Notes: generated by a model not told the origin, from the sequence alone. A stretch of 64,000 nucleotides of DNA from an uncultured Pelagibacteraceae bacterium (GCA_902557215.1 CACDZM010000001.1:62001-126000), one strand, 5' to 3'; shown: positions 35,808-43,475, counted from the first letter of the stretch. Program-made: numbers and translations.

Positions 35808-36635
35808 TTAAGGTCTTAAATCTGATTTTTGACCTTTAATTGATTTTAATAAACCATCAAACCTTATTTTGTACTTTGTTGTTAATATTTCGTTTTTAGT
35901 AATTGTATATAAGATTATTCTAAATAATATTCTTACTAATAAAGGTAAAAAAATTATTAATGATAATAATTTTCCATATTTTTTTTTGTGAAAATAAAAT
36001 TTTGACCAAATAAAATGCCATATAAGAATATTAGAAAAACTTTCACTTTCTAAATCGACAGATCTACCTTTAGTTGTAACTTTTATGTCATTAATTTGAT
36101 ATGAAAGATAACCTTTTTTTTTTGCTCTATAGCAATATTCGGTTTCTTCAAAATATAAAAAGAAATTTTCATCAAATTTTCCAATTTTAAGAAAAATATC
36201 TTTATCTATAAACATACAAGATCCATGAATAGAGTCAATTTTACCCAATTCTAAGTTCTCATTAATTTGTTTATGACTTTTTTGTTTCACATCTAAAAAT
36301 CTTGGCCCTAAGGCAGCAAAATTATTTTTTTTTGTCTTAGCAAAATCAAGAAAAATATTCAAATCTTCAAAATTAAATTCAAGATCGGGACTTATTTGTA
36401 AAAAATATTTAGTTTTAATTTTTTCTACTGCATAATTTAATGCTGAACTTACGCCGTTATTTTTTTTTAAATATACTGATATATGCTTATATTTTTCTTC
36501 AATATCTTTTTTGAGTTCATAATCTTGTGAATTATCTATTACTATTGTTTTTATAGTTGAAGGGATTTTCTTAATAAAATCATATATTATCTTTCCACTT
36601 TTATAAGTAATAATTACAATTGTTATTTCGTTCAT
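35808..36635 (-). CDS. Family 2 glycosyltransferase, rhamnosyltransferase-like
   Basis: GT-A fold enzyme: ITIVIITYKSG at the start, VIDNSQD, the donor-binding region QISPDLEF (where a DxD would lie), GSCMFIDKDIFLKIGKFDENFFLYFEETEYCYRAKKKGY, typical of rhamnosyl/galactosyl transferases. A hydrophobic segment near residues 220-245 may attach it to the membrane. It overlaps the recombinase gene upstream by 4 bp, an unusual operon. Acceptor unknown. Confidence 0.87.
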   Translation of the reverse strand: MNEITIVIITYKSGKIIYDFIKKIPSTIKTIVIDNSQDYELKKDIEEKYKHISVYLKKNNGVSSALNYAVEKIKTKYFLQISPDLEFNFEDLNIFLDFAKTKKNNFAALGPRFLDVKQKSHKQINENLELGKIDSIHGSCMFIDKDIFLKIGKFDENFFLYFEETEYCYRAKKKGYLSYQINDIKVTTKGRSVDLESESFSNILIWHFIWSKFYFHKKKYGKLLSLIIFLPLLVRILFRIILYTITKNEILTTKYKIRFDGLLKSIKGQKSDLRP

Positions 36636-37546
36636 ATTTTAATTTTATTTAAAGCATTATTTTTAAATAAATTTGCTTCTTGTATATATCTTCTTACCAT
36701 TTGAGTTGTTTTATGACCTGTCATTGCCATAATGCTTCTTTCATCTGCACCAATTTCAGCTGTTGATGTTGCAAATCCAGATCTTAAACTATGACCTGCG
36801 TATTTTGTTTTATCCAAACCGGCTAATAGAGCATATTTTTGAATTGTTAAAGCTACTGTTTTATCAGATATATTGAATATTTTACCGTTGTTAATTTTGG
36901 CATGTGTTATCCATTCTTTTAAAGATATAACGGGACAATAGATTTTATTTTCGAAGTAGGGGATTGCTTTAATCATTCCTATACCAGTCTGGTCTGTCTT
37001 TGACCTTCTTACCAAAATCTTTACTCCTTCATTCACGAAATCAATATCTTTATACTCAATTGACACTAATTCTGATCTTCTAAAGCCGCCTGCAAACCCA
37101 ATTAATAATAATGCTCGATTTTGATACTTTTTATACTCATTTTTACTTTGATCTATAACATTAATAATTAATTTTAAATCATTGATTAATAATGGTTTTT
37201 TAGATATTTGTTTAACTCCCATCTTTCTTTTTATTCCCATTAAATTTTCAGCAATAATTGGATGTTTTGTATCGATATAATGCCCTTTTAATCTATGAAT
37301 TATTTTTATTGAGGCTAATCTTCTTTTTAAAGTGCTAAATTTACTAAATACACTTAAGTGTGTAAGATATAATGCTATTATTTTTGGATCAGTTGGTAAT
37401 GAATTAAAACCATTCTTTTTACAAAACTCTGTAAAATCTTTAAAATCTGCTTGATAAGCTCTCAAAGTGTTGTGAGCTTTTGAATTTTTTAAATTTTTTA
37501 AAGTTTCTAATTCTAGGTTTTTTAGATCTGTAATTAAATCATTCAT
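36632..37546 (-). CDS. Tyrosine-type site-specific recombinase/integrase
   Basis: The 304-residue protein has an N-terminal core-binding helical domain (about 20-100, AHNTLRAYQADFKDF...) and a catalytic domain (about 115-300). The catalytic residues are in place: Arg156 in GGFRRSEL, Lys183 in RRSKTDQ, His252 and Arg255 in GHSLRSGF, His278 in TGHKT and the nucleophile Tyr287 in RRYIQ. It is not XerC/D by its N-terminus. A perfect 10-bp inverted repeat with a 7-bp spacer sits 5 bp upstream of its ATG. It overlaps a glycosyltransferase gene downstream by 4 bp. Its site and partner are unknown. Confidence 0.92.
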   Translation of the reverse strand: MNDLITDLKNLELETLKNLKNSKAHNTLRAYQADFKDFTEFCKKNGFNSLPTDPKIIALYLTHLSVFSKFSTLKRRLASIKIIHRLKGHYIDTKHPIIAENLMGIKRKMGVKQISKKPLLINDLKLIINVIDQSKNEYKKYQNRALLLIGFAGGFRRSELVSIEYKDIDFVNEGVKILVRRSKTDQTGIGMIKAIPYFENKIYCPVISLKEWITHAKINNGKIFNISDKTVALTIQKYALLAGLDKTKYAGHSLRSGFATSTAEIGADERSIMAMTGHKTTQMVRRYIQEANLFKNNALNKIKI

Positions 37547-37551
37547 ACAAT

Positions 37552-37578
37552 TTTCCGATAACCATTAATTATCGGAAA
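37552..37578. repeat. Perfect inverted repeat 10-7-10, candidate recombination site or operator
   Basis: Arms TTTCCGATAA (37552-37561) and TTATCGGAAA (37569-37578) are exact reverse complements separated by CCATTAA. Geometry resembles the core sites of tyrosine recombinases (dif 11-6-11, loxP 13-8-13 from general knowledge) and it lies between the recombinase start and a divergent small ORF. An operator for autoregulation is the main alternative; there is no T-run, so a terminator is unlikely. Confidence 0.7.
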
Positions 37579-37625
37579 TAATATATTAAGTGATTTTTAA
37601 TGTCAATAGTTTAAATTGTAAAATT

Positions 37626-37799
37626 ATGGGTTCGATTGATGGAGAAATTCCTGCAATTTGGTTTTTAATAAGCTCAATAGGATTTATTTTTTTGAGTATT
37701 ATTCAATATCGAAATACTGGTAAAAGCTTCAACACAATATTCTTATCTATTATGGCAATTATATTTTTAGCTAGTTACCTAATTTTGCTTAACAAATAG
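37626..37799 (+). CDS. Small membrane protein, function unknown
   Basis: From the ATG at 37626 the frame encodes 57 residues beginning MGSIDGEIPAIWFLISS, with two predicted membrane helices (about 9-27 and 37-55) joined by a short polar turn QYRNTGKSF. An upstream start at 37590 would add 12 residues but puts it very near the inverted repeat. No family recognised. It is divergent from the recombinase and precedes the structured RNA candidate. Confidence 0.55.
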   Translation: MGSIDGEIPAIWFLISSIGFIFLSIIQYRNTGKSFNTIFLSIMAIIFLASYLILLNK

Positions 37800-37865
37800 A
37801 AAGTTATCACCGTAATTCACAGATAAATATCAGAATTTAGAAAAATCAACTATTTAGTGATACCC

Positions 37866-38080
37866 TATTTAATTCTACTTTGTTAAAGTACTTGTGAATT
37901 AAGAGGCAACTCTTAACTGGCCAATTGGAGAAAAGCCGAGAGGTACAATTCCAGGGGGCAGAAAGCTTCACAAAGCATCGCTGAACATGTGGAGCGGGAG
38001 GCATGGCGGTAGCGCATCAACGACGTGCCAAAACAACTGTTCTTTGCACCTTTAAAAGTGCAAGGAAACAGGGGTTTTTT
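37866..38080 (+). ncRNA. Unidentified structured RNA candidate
   Basis: A gene-free stretch that is about half G+C over 37921-38040 (64 of 120 bases) inside DNA that is otherwise strikingly AT-rich, with consecutive hairpins: 37871-37900 (AATTC/GAATT around TACTTT-gtt-AAAGTA), 37901-37914 (AAGAG-GCAA-CTCTT, a GNRA tetraloop), 37917-37954 (CTGG+AATTG with CAATTCCAG), 38000-38029 (GGCATG/CGTGCC around GCG-GTAG-CGC), and 38037-38071 (CTGTT and TTGCAC with GTGCAA and AACAG) followed by GGGTTTTTT. I compared by memory with tmRNA, RNase P RNA, SRP RNA, 6S RNA and common riboswitches and matched none. It could be a stand-alone RNA or a leader of the MGMT gene. Strand is chosen from the trailing T-run. 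Confidence 0.6.
38037..38080 (+). terminator. Possible intrinsic terminator at the end of the RNA candidate
   Basis: Long hairpin with arms 38037-38049 and 38058-38071 (one bulged A), loop about 8 nt, then GGG and six T at 38075-38080. The T-run begins 3 bases after the stem, so termination could be partial; the MGMT ATG is 6 bases further. Confidence 0.4.
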
Positions 38081-38085
38081 AAAAA

Positions 38086-38361
38086 ATGATACTCAAAGGC
38101 ACCAAATTTCAAATAAAAGTCTGGAAATTTCTCAAAACAATACCAAAAGGTAAGGTTAAAACCTACAAACAAGTGGCTATTAGTATTAAAAACCCTAGAT
38201 CAGCTCGTGCTGTGGCTAATGCATGTGCTAAAAACCCATATGCTCCAAAAATACCTTGTCATAGAGTGATTAGATCAGATGGTACTCTTGGAGGCTATTC
38301 AGGCAAGGGTGGAATAAAACAAAAACTCAAATTACTTAAATCTGAAAAAGTTGCGATTTAG
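38086..38361 (+). CDS. MGMT-family methylated-DNA--protein-cysteine methyltransferase, single-domain form
   Basis: The 91-residue protein is only the C-terminal active-site domain of the O6-alkylguanine-DNA alkyltransferase family: GTKFQIKVWKFLKTIPKGKVKTYKQVA, the DNA-binding NPRSARAVANACAKNP, and the acceptor Cys in KIPCHRVIRSDGTLGGYSG. Because the motif is PCHR and not PWHR, alkyl acceptance is possible, unlike ATL proteins. The N-terminal domain of Ada/Ogt is missing and there is no sign of it upstream, where the RNA candidate lies. Confidence 0.9.
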   Translation: MILKGTKFQIKVWKFLKTIPKGKVKTYKQVAISIKNPRSARAVANACAKNPYAPKIPCHRVIRSDGTLGGYSGKGGIKQKLKLLKSEKVAI

Positions 38362-38374
38362 CCCTATTTGAAAG

Positions 38375-38393
38375 CTTTTTTACGTTAAAAAAG
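38375..38393. terminator. AT-rich hairpin after the MGMT gene
   Basis: Perfect 8-bp arms CTTTTTTA and TAAAAAAG around CGT, 13 bp after the MGMT stop. A weak bidirectional terminator is possible; the stem has only one G-C pair per arm. TTTTTACGT recurs at about 38414. Confidence 0.35.
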
Positions 38394-38822
38394 TGAGTAA
38401 AATCAACGTTTTTTGATATTTTTACGTAATTTCTCCCTAAATAATCCAATTCACCCTTCAGTTGTACCATATATAAACCTATAGTTAAATTTGACCCCTC
38501 TACAGCGGTTTAAATGGTATATTCAATTAGTGCATCGCTCTATTATTAAACCTTATCAACGGTTTTACACTAACCTATTTTTATGAAATTTTCATAACCA
38601 CAATCTGTAAAAAGCCCCTATTTTAAAGGATTATTTGATGTTTTTTATAATTTGCCAAAAATTGTATCTCTTCCACAGGATATATATGTAATGTGATATT
38701 AAATAATTCAAAAATTTATAATAATTAATTTAATTATATAATATATAAAATTCAATAAATACAATTATTTAATATAAATACTTAATGTAACACTTTAAAT
38801 ATTAGTAAACAAATGATACATA
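38394..38822. other. Gene-free stretch between convergent genes
   Basis: Most of a 461-bp interval between the stops of MGMT and the EamA transporter holds no open frame that I can support. I see a short palindrome TTATGAAA-T-TTTCATAA (38581-38597), 7-bp arms GGTTTAA and TTAAACC near 38509-38561, a relatively GC-rich patch at about 38491-38575, and a very AT-rich end after 38690. Neither flanking gene starts here, so no promoter for them is needed. It could hold an undetected RNA or the remains of lost genes. Confidence 0.5.
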
Positions 38823-39674
38823 TTATTTAATCTTTGTAATTAAGTTCTCTCTTCTTGAAATGTAGATACCACTGAATACAATAATGAATAAACCAAAGAA
38901 AGTCCAGCTATCTGGAAAATCATTAAAAAAATAATACCCAATAATTATATTTGTAATTATCTCAAAGTAACTAAATGGGGCCAATTTGGAGGCGTCAGCG
39001 TATTTAAGAGATAATATTAGGAATAGATGCCCTATACAGGCAAATATGCCTATCGCAGCCATCATAGACCACTGGTTTAGGCTAGGCTTAACCCACACAA
39101 ATGGCATTACAATGGATATAATTATGGCCCCTACTACACCAGTTAACAATAAAGTTAATAAAGGATTGTCTGAAGTACTTAGTTTACGAGTGATAATTAA
39201 ATAGAACCCATACATTACTCCTGTTCCAAATGCAGCTATACTTGCTAAATTGATCTCAACAAAGCCTGGTCTTATAACTACCAAAGAACCAATAAAACCT
39301 ATAATTACGGCTGACCATCTTTTAAAACCAACCTTTTCTCCTAAAAAAATTGGAGAAAAGGCTGTAACAATTAAAGGTGCAACAAAAGCTAAAGTTAATG
39401 CTTTTGCTAAAGAGATTACTGAAATTGCATAAAAAAAACAGATATTAGCTATTAAAAGAATTAGACCTCTTAAAAATTGTAATTTTGGTTTATCTGTCCA
39501 AACAAGATTTACTCTAAAAAAGAAAAACATAATTGGTAGAGTAAATACTACTGTAAAAAAATACCTTGCCCATGTAATTTGTAAAACAGGAAGATCTGCA
39601 CTCAAATATTTCGCAAATCCATCCATAATTGGAAGCATTACCCATGCTAAAAGATTGAAAGTTATAGCCTTCAT
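38823..39674 (-). CDS. EamA-domain (DMT superfamily) transporter
   Basis: The 283-residue membrane protein has ten expected helices arranged as two EamA repeats: ITFNLLAWVMLPIMDGFAKYLS and ITWARYFFTVVF in the first, and AFGTGVMYGFYLIITRKLS and SYFEIITNIIIGYYFFNDFP in the second. This matches the S-adenosylmethionine/riboflavin-type or general drug-metabolite exporters; the substrate cannot be assigned. It is the last gene of a minus-strand run with the AEC transporter, 18 bp away. Confidence 0.9.
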   Translation of the reverse strand: MKAITFNLLAWVMLPIMDGFAKYLSADLPVLQITWARYFFTVVFTLPIMFFFFRVNLVWTDKPKLQFLRGLILLIANICFFYAISVISLAKALTLAFVAPLIVTAFSPIFLGEKVGFKRWSAVIIGFIGSLVVIRPGFVEINLASIAAFGTGVMYGFYLIITRKLSTSDNPLLTLLLTGVVGAIIISIVMPFVWVKPSLNQWSMMAAIGIFACIGHLFLILSLKYADASKLAPFSYFEIITNIIIGYYFFNDFPDSWTFFGLFIIVFSGIYISRRENLITKIK

Positions 39675-39692
39675 GAACTTAAAGGATATAGA

Positions 39693-40589
39693 TTAATTAA
39701 AGTATTTTAAAGCAAAGAATACAACAATTGGAATTGTTAAGAAGGAAATTAAAGTTGAGGTTACAATAGTGCTGGCAATACTATCGACTACTTTTTTCGG
39801 CGAATACATGCTTCCAACTAAATAATTGAGTATAGCACTTGGCATAGCACTTTGTATCAGTAACACGCCAGCTGCTAGCCCCGATAAATTAAAATTATAT
39901 ATGATAATATAAGCAATAACAGGTCCTAATAGAACTCGCCAAATAGACATTATTATTGAGTTTTTAAATGAAAATTTAAATCGTGTTAGTGCTATGCCTA
40001 ATGACATTAAAACTAAAAAAATTGTAGCATAGGTTAATAAAAAAGTTGTATTTTCTAAAAATATTGGAGTTTCGATTTCAAAATATAAGAAAATAATAGA
40101 TACGATTATCGCATAAACTGGTGGACTTTTTAACAATATATCTAATGAAAATTTTTTTTTTGCTAGAAATACACCTAAGGTAAAATGGAATAAAATAATT
40201 ACTGATGCCACCGCAGATGCAACACCTAGACCTTGAGTACCGTATGCAAAAAGACAGATTGGAACACCCATATTACCGGTATTGGGTAATATTAACGGAG
40301 GTAGTTCCATAGAAAGGTCTTTTCTAAGTAAGAAAAGTAATATTAAACCGATAACAGCAAAACCAGCTATCATAATAATTGCATAAATAAAATAACTTAT
40401 GAAAATATCTAAAGTAATTCCTGTTGTAGTAACTGTATAAAAAATCATGGCAGGTGTACCTATATTGCCTGCGAAATTTGTAATGAAATTAGTATCAAAT
40501 TTTGGGTTTTTTTTACCTAAATAATAGCCAATACCAATTACAAAAAAAACTGGAAATATTACTTCAAATATTTTGATATAAATTTCCAT
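39693..40589 (-). CDS. AEC-family (auxin efflux carrier) transporter
   Basis: The 298-residue membrane protein matches the AEC/malate permease family: IFPVFFVIGIGYYLGKKNP at the start, PLILPNTGNMGVPICLFAYG with the conserved Asn-Gly-Met core, and SAMPSAILNYLVGSMY in the second repeat. About ten helices are expected. Bacterial members carry dicarboxylates or other organic acids; the substrate is unknown. One base separates it from the glycosyltransferase-like gene upstream. Confidence 0.9.
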   Translation of the reverse strand: MEIYIKIFEVIFPVFFVIGIGYYLGKKNPKFDTNFITNFAGNIGTPAMIFYTVTTTGITLDIFISYFIYAIIMIAGFAVIGLILLFLLRKDLSMELPPLILPNTGNMGVPICLFAYGTQGLGVASAVASVIILFHFTLGVFLAKKKFSLDILLKSPPVYAIIVSIIFLYFEIETPIFLENTTFLLTYATIFLVLMSLGIALTRFKFSFKNSIIMSIWRVLLGPVIAYIIIYNFNLSGLAAGVLLIQSAMPSAILNYLVGSMYSPKKVVDSIASTIVTSTLISFLTIPIVVFFALKYFN

Positions 40590-40590
40590 A

Positions 40591-41388
40591 TCACCAAACT
40601 TTTCTTCTTGATATTAATTTATCATTTTCGTTCAGCTCATCGTATTTTCTTGTGTGTTTATCGGAAATAATCAATTTTGATTTTTTATAATAATTATATG
40701 TTTCACTTAATTTCCAGTCTTTTTCCTCAAATTTATTACCATCAGAATTTACAACATATATATCATAGTTTTTATCCTTAAAATAATTAGTAAGACTCCC
40801 TACTCCACTTTCAAGTTTCCATACATCTAATTTGGTATTAATTTTTTTACCGTCCATATAATCTAGAAAAATTCGACTATTAATTAAAAAACTTGAGGTT
40901 CTAATATGTGGGTTTGGAAATCCTTTAAAAAACTTTTTATAAATTATTTTTTTTAACCAATATGAGATTATTTTATAATTTTTTTTCAGAACAATAGAAG
41001 CAACTAAACTTTCATTTGATGCTGAAGTCCCAATTAATGTAATATCGTCTTTAAACTTCATCAGTTTATTTAACCAATCATCACAAATTGGAAAAGAATG
41101 ACTGTTCAAAAATAAAATATCTCTCTCATTGTACTTTTCTGCTATCCTTTTATAACTACCAAAATCATAATCATTTTTGGTTTCATAATCTACAAATGAA
41201 ATAAAATTTAAATCACTTAAATTTTTTTTGATTTCTTCAATTCTAACATTGTTGAATAGTTTAAAACAGATTAATAGGTCATGGTCATATCCTGATTTAA
41301 ATTTGAAATAATTTTTTTTAAAATTATTTAGAGTTTCCAGTTCATCAAATTTAGTAAATAGATATGAAACCAATAATTTTTTTTTCAT
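40591..41388 (-). CDS. Glycosyltransferase-like protein, function uncertain
   Basis: The 265-residue product has the outline of a GT-A fold: an N-terminal strand LLVSYLFTKF, YDHDLLICFKLF, YDFGSYKRIAEKY and ILFLNSHSFPICDDWLNKLMKF, where an expected DxD is replaced by NSHS. GSYKR and the following GTSASNE resemble rhamnan-synthesis (RgpF) proteins. No membrane helix is clear. It is next to a classical GT2 gene (2 bp apart) and probably acts in the same glycan. The catalytic role is unproven. Confidence 0.6.
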   Translation of the reverse strand: MKKKLLVSYLFTKFDELETLNNFKKNYFKFKSGYDHDLLICFKLFNNVRIEEIKKNLSDLNFISFVDYETKNDYDFGSYKRIAEKYNERDILFLNSHSFPICDDWLNKLMKFKDDITLIGTSASNESLVASIVLKKNYKIISYWLKKIIYKKFFKGFPNPHIRTSSFLINSRIFLDYMDGKKINTKLDVWKLESGVGSLTNYFKDKNYDIYVVNSDGNKFEEKDWKLSETYNYYKKSKLIISDKHTRKYDELNENDKLISRRKVW

Positions 41389-41390
41389 TC

Positions 41391-42263
41391 TTATTTAATC
41401 TTATATTTATAAAAATATTTTACGTAGATAAAATTTAACTTAGTAATAATTAAATTAAGGCAATAATTTAAATCTTTAATTGGATCTTTAAGCTCACCTT
41501 TAAATTTTGTGTCTGATTTCATTATAAATCTTTTGAAAAACTTAATTGTCATTCCCCATTTTAACAAAAATATCTTTCCGCCTTTACTTCCTGACTCAGT
41601 TATGATCTTTGTGTTCCCTTTATATTTTCGCGTTACAATAGATCCAAAGTGATAAACTTTAAAATTATTAATACCTTTAAAAATACGCACACCTAATTTC
41701 CATAATTTCATATTTAAATCTGGATCTGATCCAGTTCCAGGATAAAATTCCTCACTAAAACCTTTTACTTTATTCCAAATATCTCTGTGAATTAAGTGTG
41801 GTGCCCATGTTGATCCTTGAAAATCATAATAATTATATTCTTTATAATTTGATAAAAATTTTTTCTCATCAAAATCTTCAAAAGTATTTCCACAATCAAA
41901 ATCAATTTGACCTCTGTGCATCATTGTTCCAGATAAATAGAATAGATTATGACCTATTTTATCAATTTCGTTTTTTAGAATTAAGTCCCAATCAGGACAA
42001 AAATAAAAATCATCATGAGCGTACAAAATGTATTCTTTTTTTGACTCTTTCGCTGCAAGATTCATACCTTTACAGATACCTGAATTATCTTTTGTGTAAG
42101 TGAATTTTATATTATTTTTTTTTAAATATTCCAATGTTCCATCTGTTCCAACATTAACATGAGGTATAATTTCGTGATTATATTTTGAATTTTTCTGAAT
42201 ACTTTCTATACATAGTTTAAGATAAGATAGATTATTCAAAGTTGGAATGATTATTGAAAACAT
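41391..42263 (-). CDS. Family 2 glycosyltransferase
   Basis: GT-A enzyme of 290 residues: MFSIIIPTLNNLSYLKLCIESIQ, HVNVGTDGTLEYLKKNNIKF, ILYAHDDFYFCPDWD with the DD of the metal site, and a later FYPGTGSDPDLNMKLWKLGV acceptor-side motif. It lies 6 bp after the plsX stop on the same strand, where alphaproteobacteria usually have fabH. The sugar is unknown; surface polysaccharide synthesis is likely. Confidence 0.9.
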   Translation of the reverse strand: MFSIIIPTLNNLSYLKLCIESIQKNSKYNHEIIPHVNVGTDGTLEYLKKNNIKFTYTKDNSGICKGMNLAAKESKKEYILYAHDDFYFCPDWDLILKNEIDKIGHNLFYLSGTMMHRGQIDFDCGNTFEDFDEKKFLSNYKEYNYYDFQGSTWAPHLIHRDIWNKVKGFSEEFYPGTGSDPDLNMKLWKLGVRIFKGINNFKVYHFGSIVTRKYKGNTKIITESGSKGGKIFLLKWGMTIKFFKRFIMKSDTKFKGELKDPIKDLNYCLNLIITKLNFIYVKYFYKYKIK

Positions 42264-42269
42264 TATTAT

Positions 42270-43274
42270 TTATTCAATATTCTCATTTATCTTTTTAATT
42301 AGATTTCCTTTTACAATCTTGTTACATACATCAATTGAATTTGAGAAACCAAAGTAATCGGTTCCTCCGTGACTTTTAACAACTGGGGCATCAAGACCTA
42401 TAAAAATTGCACCATTATATAATCTTGGGTCTAATCTTTTCTTAAATTTTCTTAAATTTGATATATTTAAAAGCGATGAAAGTTTACCTATAATAGATCC
42501 TGAAAGAGCTTGTTTGAGCTCACTGGTTATGAAATTTGCTGTACCTTCAGCGGTTTTCAAAGCCACATTTCCGGTAAAACCATCAGAAACTATCACATTA
42601 ACATCTCCATTCATAAGCTCATTACCTTCAATATAGCCAGCAAAATTATAAGTGTCAGATTTTTTGTTATTCATAATTTGAAAGGTTTCTTTTATTGTCT
42701 CATTCCCCTTTAATTCTTCAGATCCAATATTTAAAAGGGCTACATTTGGATTTTCTTGAGGATATAGAGATTTATAAAGCGAAGCTCCCATGATTGAAAA
42801 ATCAACTAAATTTTTTGCGCTGCATTCTATGTTTGCTCCGAGATCAAGAACAACGCTCATGCCTTTTTTGTTTGGCCATAATGCCGATAGGGCTGGTTTG
42901 TCGATGTTTTCAATCATCTTTAGATTTAATTTTGAGATAACTAAAAGCGCACCCGTATTTCCAGCAGATATAACAATATCAGACTCTTTTTTTTTTACAC
43001 TTTCTATGGCTAGCCACATACTCGTATCTTTACCTCTTTTTGCTGCCTCAAGAGGACTGTCAGTACTTTTAACTGCATTTTCTGTATCTATAACTTCATA
43101 AAAATTTTTATCAATTTTAGAATTGAGGTCATTCTCAATTATATTTTTTTTACCAAAAATTCTAAAAAAATTTTCTTTATTTTGTTTATGGTTATGAATT
43201 ATTCCATCTATAATTTTTTTAGGTGATCCATCTCCCCCCATTGCATCAACTGCAATTTTAATTAAATTATGCAT
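42270..43274 (-). CDS. plsX: Phosphate acyltransferase PlsX
   Basis: Makes acyl-phosphate from acyl-ACP, the first step of membrane phospholipid synthesis with PlsY. The 334-residue product has IAVDAMGGDGSPK at the start, SAGNTGALLVISKL, DLGANIECSAKNLVDFSIMG and VSDGFTGNVALKTAEGTA. It follows rpmF (18 bp) as in most alphaproteobacteria, but fabH and ihfA do not follow. Confidence 0.96.
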   Translation of the reverse strand: MHNLIKIAVDAMGGDGSPKKIIDGIIHNHKQNKENFFRIFGKKNIIENDLNSKIDKNFYEVIDTENAVKSTDSPLEAAKRGKDTSMWLAIESVKKKESDIVISAGNTGALLVISKLNLKMIENIDKPALSALWPNKKGMSVVLDLGANIECSAKNLVDFSIMGASLYKSLYPQENPNVALLNIGSEELKGNETIKETFQIMNNKKSDTYNFAGYIEGNELMNGDVNVIVSDGFTGNVALKTAEGTANFITSELKQALSGSIIGKLSSLLNISNLRKFKKRLDPRLYNGAIFIGLDAPVVKSHGGTDYFGFSNSIDVCNKIVKGNLIKKINENIE

Positions 43275-43292
43275 TTTAAAAAATATTTATAA

Positions 43293-43475
43293 TTACTCTT
43301 TTGGATCTAAGACTTGTCTGCCTTTATACATACCTGTTTTTAAATCAAGATGATGAGAAAGTCTGTACTCTCCTGATTTTTTGTCCTCAACAACATTTTT
43401 TGATGAAAATCTCATGTTTTGAGCTCTTCTCATCCCCGTTCTTGAAGGTGTCTGTTTTCGTTTTGGAACCGCCAT
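43293..43475 (-). CDS. rpmF: 50S ribosomal protein L32
   Basis: Small large-subunit protein of 60 residues with [20 protein letters not shown] and the basic H-H-x-D stretch [16 protein letters not shown]. The zinc cysteines of some L32 proteins are absent. It sits between the cytochrome bc1 chaperone gene, 2 bp upstream, and plsX; the DUF177 (YceD) gene usually found before rpmF is missing here. Confidence 0.95.
   Translation of the reverse strand: MAVPKRKQTPSRTGMRRAQNMRFSSKNVVEDKKSGEYRLSHHLDLKTGMYKGRQVLDPKE

Noticed and set aside
36632-37546. Prophage or integrated plasmid
   Set aside because: Only the recombinase is present; no capsid, portal, terminase, replication or mobilisation genes and no tRNA target next to it.
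37866-38080. tmRNA, RNase P RNA, SRP RNA or 6S RNA
   Set aside because: Missing the core motifs I know: no tRNA-like T arm with CCA and tag frame, no GAGGAAAGTCC, no GGAAGGAAGCAGCC-type loop, and no single long hairpin with a central bubble.
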